Source: Spirochaetaceae bacterium
GTDB lineage: Bacteria; Spirochaetota; Spirochaetia; DSM-27196; Salinispiraceae
Reading direction: 5' to 3'
Length of the DNA: 11,514 nt
Assembly: GCA_007129335.1 (NCBI GenBank)
Contig: SKVS01000069.1
Coordinates: 1 to 11,514, forward strand
The notes under the pieces were generated by a model. That model did not search any database. It was not told where the DNA came from and worked only from the letters and a program-made list of their open reading frames with translations. The position numbers and the translations under genes were made by a program. Shown piece after piece: positions 7,067 through 11,514 of the stretch; the stretch's first letter is position 1, and the number at the start of each line of letters is the position of its first letter.

Positions 7067-9274
7067 ATGCGTTGGTATCAGAAAATCTACAACAAGCTTG
7101 CCCTGCTGCTCTTCATGCTCATACTCATCACCAGTTTCACCTTGACCTTCATTAATACCCTGTTTTCCCGAAACCAGGTCATAGGGCGGCTGGAGCAGGA
7201 AGAAATACCTGCCAAGGTTGCTACAATTATTGCAGATTTGAATACCACTATTATTGAACCAACAAAGGCCTTGGCTGTATTAGGAAATTCCGGTTTTGTC
7301 CGTCAATGGTACGCCTTAGGAAATCCTATAGATGGGTGGGAAGATGTAATATCCCGCACAATGCAGGCAATTGTGGAAACCTATGGAGGCGTGGGTTCAA
7401 GCTTCTCAGTAGCCGATCAGCTTATTACCGCCTCGTTCAACCGGGGGCAATCCCGGGCAACATTCAGCCCCATTGATCTGGAGGGAAGTGAATCGTGGTA
7501 CCGGTTCCTCATAAACGGAACAGGAACTATAGCAGTCTCGGTCTACACTTCCCCGGATGATTCAGCACCCGACACCGCATATGTGGATTACCGGATCCTC
7601 GAAGGAAACCGGTTCCTTGGGCATATTTCCCTGGGGCTCGACATAAGCGAGTTCATCAGCCGAATTGTTTCCCGAACCATTGGCCAGGAGGGTAGGAATT
7701 TTGTTGTGGATGGGGATGGAGTAATTAGAATACATCAGGATCTGAGCCTCATAAACGAAGCAACCCTGAATCAGCTACCAGGATATGAACAGGAGTACCA
7801 GGCTATTCTGGGTTCCCAATCTTTTTCCGGCCAACTCATACATCCCTCAGAAGGAAGGAAGCTGGTTAACTCAGTCCGGATTCCCGAACTGAACTGGTAC
7901 CTCATTACCGAAGCGGATGAACGGGAAATGCTGGCAGGCCTTACCCAGGCAATTCGTACGTCGGTTCTGGTTACCCTCGTGTTGTTGATCTCAAGCGTTA
8001 CCTTCGGGTTACTCTTCATACGGGCCAAGATCAGCATGAGTATCCGCCGAGCTTCCAATGCTATGGAAGAACTATCTCAAGGAGATGCTGACCTGACCAA
8101 GGAGCTTTCGATCCTGTCCCGGGATGAAATGGGACAATTAGCCCGGGGATTTAACGGGTTCCTTCTTAAACTGCGGAATTTAGTAATTCAGGTAAAGGGT
8201 GTCATTGACCAGACAGACACGGTTCGTCTTGCCTTGAGTTCCAATACCGAAGAAACCTCCTCTGCTGTGGAAGAAATCAGCGCAACCATGGGAACCATTG
8301 CAGCCCAGATCCAGCAACTCGACCAAAGCATTAACCATACCGCATCAGCAATTGAAGAAATTACTGCAAACATTGAAAGTATGGACAGACAAATAAACGA
8401 TCAGGCTACTATGGTTGCCCAGAGCACCTCGGCAACTACTCAAATGATGGCATCCCTGAACAGCGTAGCCCAAATAACCCAGGCAAAACAACAAACAACC
8501 CAGGCTCTGTCCTCCGTTGCCCAAACCGGCCGTGACCAAATTGAAGAAACGGCTACCATTTTCAAGGAAGTGGTAGAACATATCGACTCAATTCAAGAAA
8601 TGGCAAATACCATAAATGCTATTTCCAGCCAGACAAATCTTCTTTCCATGAATGCCGCAATTGAGGCAGCCCACGCTGGCGATGCGGGCCGGGGTTTTTC
8701 GGTTGTTGCAGAGGAAATCCGAAAACTTGCTGAATCCGCTGCTGAATCCTCATCCCTCATTACCAAGCTCATTAAAGAAATTACCGACGCAGTACACAGA
8801 ACCGATTCCAATGTTCATAAAACTGCCCAGGCTTTTGACTCAATTTCCCAGGAAGTTACCGACACAGTAAACGCTTTTTCAGAAATTAACCATGCAATTG
8901 CCGAACTGAATACCGGAGGACAACAAATCCTTGAAGCAAGCGAACAAATTAACGGGATTACCGACAATGTGCGCCAGGGAAGCAGCGAAATTCGCCAGGG
9001 CACCGGAGAAATGCTTGCATCCGCAGGGGAAATTAAGAACATTTCCACCCGGGTTACCCAGGGCATTCAAGAAGTAAGAACCGGCACCGAAGAAATTGTC
9101 AGGGCAATTCAGGATATTGTTGGTCTATCCGGAACCCTGAACGAGGTTGTTTCCCAACTCAAGGCATCCTTCGGATTGTTCCGGGTTCAGGAAACTCAGA
9201 CAGCAAGTTCTCCTGATTATCTGGAAGACGGGGTTCAGGTTGTCAAAGCTGAAAGAAAAGACCCGCCCGAATAG
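7067..9274 (+). CDS. Methyl-accepting chemotaxis protein with a Cache-type sensor
   Basis: This 735-residue receptor has the classic layout. A basic N-terminus and first helix (about residues 9-30) are followed by an extracytoplasmic sensor (about 34-296). The sensor has SWYRF (143-147), a [12 protein letters not shown] segment (185-196) and [14 protein letters not shown] (211-224), typical of double Cache domains. Then come a second helix (about 298-318), HAMP (about 319-372) and the signalling coiled coil. The hairpin tip that binds CheA and CheW is near 521-557 ([20 protein letters not shown], then [10 protein letters not shown]). Likely methylation sites include E402/E403 in [10 protein letters not shown] and E675/E676. 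The chain ends in charged residues with no NWETF-like CheR/CheB tether. The ligand is unknown: the WY pair seen in amino-acid-binding Cache domains is present, but the usual Arg two residues before it is Glu. The gene is probably monocistronic, with its own promoter. A hairpin overlapping its stop serves the opposing gene. Confidence 0.93.
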   Translation: MRWYQKIYNKLALLLFMLILITSFTLTFINTLFSRNQVIGRLEQEEIPAKVATIIADLNTTIIEPTKALAVLGNSGFVRQWYALGNPIDGWEDVISRTMQAIVETYGGVGSSFSVADQLITASFNRGQSRATFSPIDLEGSESWYRFLINGTGTIAVSVYTSPDDSAPDTAYVDYRILEGNRFLGHISLGLDISEFISRIVSRTIGQEGRNFVVDGDGVIRIHQDLSLINEATLNQLPGYEQEYQAILGSQSFSGQLIHPSEGRKLVNSVRIPELNWYLITEADEREMLAGLTQAIRTSVLVTLVLLISSVTFGLLFIRAKISMSIRRASNAMEELSQGDADLTKELSILSRDEMGQLARGFNGFLLKLRNLVIQVKGVIDQTDTVRLALSSNTEETSSAVEEISATMGTIAAQIQQLDQSINHTASAIEEITANIESMDRQINDQATMVAQSTSATTQMMASLNSVAQITQAKQQTTQALSSVAQTGRDQIEETATIFKEVVEHIDSIQEMANTINAISSQTNLLSMNAAIEAAHAGDAGRGFSVVAEEIRKLAESAAESSSLITKLIKEITDAVHRTDSNVHKTAQAFDSISQEVTDTVNAFSEINHAIAELNTGGQQILEASEQINGITDNVRQGSSEIRQGTGEMLASAGEIKNISTRVTQGIQEVRTGTEEIVRAIQDIVGLSGTLNEVVSQLKASFGLFRVQETQTASSPDYLEDGVQVVKAERKDPPE

Positions 9275-9282
9275 GCAGGGTC
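9252..9282 (-). terminator. Factor-independent terminator of the arsR-type gene
   Basis: Read on the minus strand, GACCCTGCC, a short loop and GGCGGGTC form a stem of eight pairs with one bulged T (9260-9282), followed directly by TTTTCTTT (9252-9259). This is the pattern of an intrinsic terminator, 32 bases beyond the repressor's stop at 9315. The hairpin covers the last codons of the receptor gene on the other strand, and that gene's stop codon lies at the loop. On the plus strand no T-tract follows, so it acts mainly in the minus direction. Confidence 0.6.
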
Positions 9283-9314
9283 GGTTCATGGGCTGAGAAA
9301 CCAGGCACCAGGTA

Positions 9315-9632
9315 TTACCCAATGCCCAAAAGACGTTTTCGATTCATGAGTACCGAGGATTCTGCACAGGCAGCAACATCCAGGACACAGGGAACCGCCA
9401 ACCGGTATTCTACCCGGGTACCGGTTTTCGTATCGGAAACCAGGCCTGCCTCCTTGAGCTGGCTCAGATGCTTTGATGCAACCGATTTGTCCATTCCCAA
9501 CTGGTCAGCCATTTCGCAAACGCACCAAGGACGGTCTTGTAACATTTCGAGCATGTACATTCTCATGGGGTGGGCCATTGCCTTGAACATATGCGCCCTT
9601 CGCTGGGCTTGCTGGTATTTCTGGTCATCCAT
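9315..9632 (-). CDS. ArsR-family transcriptional repressor with Cys-x-Cys metalloid site
   Basis: This 105-residue protein is a small winged-helix repressor. MFKAMAHPMRMYMLEML (15-31) is the usual helix-1/2 signature, WCVCEMADQLGMDKSVASKHL (36-56) contains the recognition helix, and LVSDTKTGTRVEYRL (64-78) is the wing. C37 and C39 in WCVCEM match the ELCVCDL site of arsenic-sensing ArsR, and C82 and C89 near the C-terminus could add ligands. The expected action is to hold DNA until As(III), Sb(III) or a similar thiophilic ligand, possibly organic, binds. It is transcribed away from the thioredoxin-permease operon and probably represses both directions. Start 9632 has no Shine-Dalgarno. An in-frame ATG at 9590 (residue 15) has a weak AAGGG but would remove part of the N-terminal helix, so I keep 9632 with moderate certainty. 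Confidence 0.88.
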   Translation of the reverse strand: MDDQKYQQAQRRAHMFKAMAHPMRMYMLEMLQDRPWCVCEMADQLGMDKSVASKHLSQLKEAGLVSDTKTGTRVEYRLAVPCVLDVAACAESSVLMNRKRLLGIG

Positions 9633-9636
9633 AGGG

Positions 9637-9667
9637 ATAATGTTGCAAAGTTCGGAAACTTTGTCAA
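9637..9667 (-). promoter_or_regulatory. Probable promoter of the arsR-type gene
   Basis: On the minus strand a perfect TTGACA (plus-strand 9662-9667) lies 19 bases upstream of CATTAT (9637-9642). Transcription would begin close to the ATG at 9632, which fits the absence of a ribosome binding site. The spacing is longer than ideal, and an AACATT at 17 bases is the alternative -10. Confidence 0.45.
9646..9663. promoter_or_regulatory. Inverted repeat inside the arsR promoter, candidate operator
   Basis: CAAAGTT (9646-9652) and AACTTTG (9657-9663) form a perfect 7-bp inverted repeat with a 4-base spacer. It lies between the -35 and -10 boxes of the repressor gene, so a bound dimer would block RNA polymerase. 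Its CAAAGTT arm resembles CATAGTT in the larger repeat at 9789-9816, suggesting the same regulator binds both. Confidence 0.5.
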
Positions 9668-9774
9668 TTCTCAGGGCAAACGCAGGGCGAATATTGGTAG
9701 TGCAAACTACCTAAACCCAGGAGAACAAGGTCGCCCATCTTAAATTGCCTGTGTTTGCTCTATGACAATTCTAC

Positions 9775-9803
9775 TTGACAGTTTTGTGTCATAGTTTCAT
9801 AAT
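9775..9803 (+). promoter_or_regulatory. Strong promoter of the thioredoxin-permease operon
   Basis: A perfect TTGACA (9775-9780), an exact 17-base spacer and CATAAT (9798-9803) make this the best sigma-70-type promoter in the window. The start point is expected near 9810, only two or three bases before the ATG at 9813, so the mRNA would be leaderless. No Shine-Dalgarno is present upstream of 9813, in agreement. Confidence 0.75.
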
Positions 9804-9816
9804 AATGAAACTATGA
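9789..9816. promoter_or_regulatory. Perfect 12-bp inverted repeat over the -10 box and start codon, probable ArsR operator
   Basis: TCATAGTTTCAT (9789-9800) and ATGAAACTATGA (9805-9816) are exact reverse complements separated by AATA. The repeat covers the -10 box, the predicted transcription start and the ATG at 9813. ArsR-family repressors bind such 12-bp dyads over the promoter, and the repressor gene is divergent and adjacent, so it is the obvious candidate to bind here. Confidence 0.75.
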
Positions 9817-10085
9817 AAATACAAATCTTGGGAACCGGCTGCCCCAAATGCCGAGCACTGGAATCCAGTGCACATCAGGCTGTGCAACAGCTGTCTGAAA
9901 TATCTGCTGAATCGTCTGACCTGGGGAAAACCTACAATGTAGAAAAAGTCCAGGACATGGATGACATAATGAACTTTGGCGTAATGATCACCCCTGCTCT
10001 GGCCATAAATGGAAACCTAGTGAGTGAAGGTAAGCTCCTGTCCAAAGATCAGGTCATAGAACTGATTCAAAACCACTGGGAGTAA
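9813..10085 (+). CDS. Small thioredoxin-like protein with CPKC active site
   Basis: This 90-residue protein has the compact thioredoxin fold of the 'redox-active disulfide protein 2' (thioredoxin_3) type. Strand 1 MKIQILGTGCPKC carries the CxxC at residues 10 and 13 at the start of helix 1. VQDMDDIMNFGVMITPALAINGNLVSEG holds the cis-Pro loop (TPALAING) that faces the active site. There is no signal peptide, so it acts in the cytoplasm. In similar clusters with an ArsR regulator and a DUF318/ArsP permease it is thought to shuttle dithiol equivalents or hand a thiophilic ligand to the permease; that role is inferred. The first codon sits in the inverted repeat at 9789-9816 and there is no ribosome binding site, so translation is probably from a leaderless mRNA. 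The permease gene starts 9 bases after the stop. Confidence 0.88.
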   Translation: MKIQILGTGCPKCRALESSAHQAVQQLSEISAESSDLGKTYNVEKVQDMDDIMNFGVMITPALAINGNLVSEGKLLSKDQVIELIQNHWE

Positions 10086-10094
10086 TGACTTTCC

Positions 10095-11282
10095 ATGGCT
10101 GATAAAAAATCCCTTAGCCCAAATTCCGCCTTGCTGGTAACATTCACTGTATTTGCAGCGGCATATTTTGCCCCAGTAGAAAGCCCTCGGTTTGCCGGTG
10201 CCCTGCAGGAAGCATTTCTCATGCTACAGGATTACGCCCGGGAACACGTCATTCTCTGCCTCATTCCCGCCATGTTCATTGCAGGGGCAATTACGGTTTT
10301 CCTGAACCAAAGGTCGGTTATTCGGTTCCTGGGGCCCAATGCTCCCAAACCCCTGGCATACGCTGTAGCCTCGGTCTCCGGAGCAATTCTTGCGGTTTGC
10401 TCGTGTACAGTCCTTCCCCTGTTCAAGGGAATTTATAAAAAAGGTGCGGGACTTGGGCCAGCAGTGGCTTTCCTGTATTCCGGGCCAGCAATTAACATTC
10501 TGGCAATTGTCCTGTCCTACAAGATTTTCGGTTGGCAGTTTGGATTTGCCCGCATGGCCAGCGCTATTGTCTTCGCCATAATCATTGGCGTCATTATGCA
10601 ATTCCTGTTCCGCAGGGAAGATGAAAAACGCCTGGCAGATGAACGGATGTTCCGGTATAACCCAGACAAGGAGGAACGGAGCCTTGGACAGATGATTGTA
10701 TACATGGGTTCCATGGTAGGAATTTTAGTATTCCTGAACTGGGCAAGCTCTGATGGGAATTCTCCTGCATGGGATTTTTTATACCAGAACAAATTTATGG
10801 TGAGTACTGTTTTTGGATTGGTTCTGCTTTTTACACTCATACGTTGGTTCAGCAAGTTGGAATTAATAACCTGGACCATTGCAACCCGGGATTTTTCCCT
10901 GCAAATTGTTCCCTATTTATTTACCGGGGTTCTGGTAGCCGGGTTCCTCCTTGGCCGACCGGGTTACGATGCTCTCATTCCCACCGACTGGGTGGCATCG
11001 CTGGTTGGAGGAAACTCCTTGGCTGCTAACTTTGGCGCAGCAATTGCTGGGGCTTTCATGTACTTCGCAACCCTGACCGAGGTACCGATTGTTCAGGGTC
11101 TTGTTGGTGCTGGCATGGGAAACGGCCCTGCCCTTTCTCTTATGCTTGCTGGCCCTACCTTATCGCTGCCTTCAATGCTGGTTATTGGCAGGGAACTGGG
11201 GTGGAAAAAAACTACGGTGTTTGTGGGGCTCGTAATAGTGCTTTCCACCCTGGCTGGCTGGATTTTTGGAATGATCTACTAG
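10095..11282 (+). CDS. ArsP/DUF318-family permease, probable metalloid or organoarsenical exporter
   Basis: This 395-residue polytopic membrane protein of the PF03773 type has around eight to ten helices in two related halves. In half 1, VCSCTVLPLFKG (101-112, Cys102 and Cys104) leads into GAGLGPAVAFLYSGPAIN (117-134). In half 2, TLTEVPIVQG (326-335) leads into GAGMGNGPALSLMLAGPTL (338-356). A charged cytoplasmic loop lies at about 173-197. ArsP members export trivalent organoarsenicals such as methylarsenite and roxarsone(III), while other members of the family have no known substrate. The paired cysteines, the ArsR neighbour with a CxC site and the CPKC dithiol protein make a thiophilic metal(loid) substrate likely but not proven. 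It is cotranscribed with the thioredoxin-like gene. GGGAG at 10078-10082 is a slightly distant ribosome binding site, and an in-frame TGA at 10086 rules out an earlier start. The 3' end faces a convergent gene 18 bases away. Confidence 0.87.
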   Translation: MADKKSLSPNSALLVTFTVFAAAYFAPVESPRFAGALQEAFLMLQDYAREHVILCLIPAMFIAGAITVFLNQRSVIRFLGPNAPKPLAYAVASVSGAILAVCSCTVLPLFKGIYKKGAGLGPAVAFLYSGPAINILAIVLSYKIFGWQFGFARMASAIVFAIIIGVIMQFLFRREDEKRLADERMFRYNPDKEERSLGQMIVYMGSMVGILVFLNWASSDGNSPAWDFLYQNKFMVSTVFGLVLLFTLIRWFSKLELITWTIATRDFSLQIVPYLFTGVLVAGFLLGRPGYDALIPTDWVASLVGGNSLAANFGAAIAGAFMYFATLTEVPIVQGLVGAGMGNGPALSLMLAGPTLSLPSMLVIGRELGWKKTTVFVGLVIVLSTLAGWIFGMIY

Positions 11283-11300
11283 AAATGGCTCCGGCGATAA

Positions 11301-11514
11301 TTACCCCAGGTCGGTTCGGTCTTTCGGCTTGAAATACCTGCGAAAACCCTCGGATTTCTTGCCTTGAAGCCTGCCAATGAACCAGTCCTGAATTGCCTTC
11401 AAATCTTCAGGGTAAACCTTTACCCGCTTTATCCGCTGGAGTTCCTCAAGAACCCGGGCTTTTTTCTTTTCTCCTCCATGGTCGAGCATGGAAAGAAGCT
11501 GTTGTTCAGGAACA
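11301..11514 (-). CDS. 3' end of an unidentified minus-strand gene (partial)
   Basis: The frame is open from the window edge to a TAA at 11301-11303 and gives 70 residues, beginning with VPEQQLLSMLDHGG. The segment is hydrophilic and helical, with several basic clusters (EKKKARVLEELQRIKRVKV, GRLQGKKSEGFRRYFKPKDR). It has no membrane helix, no Cys and no motif I recognise. An internal ATG at 11489 has no ribosome binding site and the frame stays open upstream of it, so the true start most likely lies beyond the window. I assign no function. Confidence 0.5.
   Translation of the reverse strand, partial: VPEQQLLSMLDHGGEKKKARVLEELQRIKRVKVYPEDLKAIQDWFIGRLQGKKSEGFRRYFKPKDRTDLG

Noticed and set aside
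9180..9274. CheR/CheB-binding pentapeptide at the receptor C-terminus
   Set aside because: The chain ends in a charged KDPPE tail with no aromatic xWxxF-type motif.
9322..9714. 130-codon plus-strand frame across the repressor gene
   Set aside because: It is the antisense of the ArsR-type gene, which has full family motifs, and this frame has none.

Overview
The window is about half G+C, densely coded, and looks like chromosome from an anaerobic bacterium. The 1,523-residue fusion protein of the 2-hydroxyacyl-CoA dehydratase activase type points to an anaerobe. A secreted protein that resembles a spirochaete-rich uncharacterised family (DUF6675), next to a methyl-accepting chemotaxis protein, makes a free-living spirochaete my best guess. 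That assignment is inference with modest confidence. I see no rRNA, tRNA, CRISPR array, insertion sequence or phage gene.

Layout. 1-123 is the end of a membrane transporter gene. It is followed in the same direction by two small permease genes (149-631 and 628-1194, overlapping by 4 bases) that look like the two halves of one ArsP/DUF318-type transporter. Facing them on the minus strand are a four-helix EamA/SMR-like transporter (1178-1522) and, upstream of it in the same operon, a secreted DUF6675-like protein (1501-2259). A 62-base divergent promoter region separates that operon from the giant activase fusion (2322-6893). Next come a chemotaxis receptor with its own promoter (7067-9274), then a divergent regulatory unit: arsR-type repressor on the minus strand (9315-9632), and on the plus strand a CPKC thioredoxin-like protein (9813-10085) and a full-length ArsP/DUF318 permease (10095-11282). 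The window closes with the 3' end of an unidentified minus-strand gene (11301-11514).

How the genes work together. The clearest functional unit is 9315-11282: an ArsR repressor with a Cys-x-Cys metalloid-site motif, a small dithiol protein and a permease. This is a familiar partnership for metal(loid) or organoarsenical export, here without arsenate reductase or ArsA/ArsB. Its control region is the most striking non-coding sequence in the window. A perfect 12-bp inverted repeat overlaps the -10 box and the start codon of the thioredoxin gene, a second inverted repeat sits in the arsR promoter, and the start appears to be leaderless. The activase fusion carries two complete sets of cluster-ligand cysteines, but its two ATPase modules differ in their nucleotide-site motifs. 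Its redox partner and substrate cannot be read from the neighbourhood.
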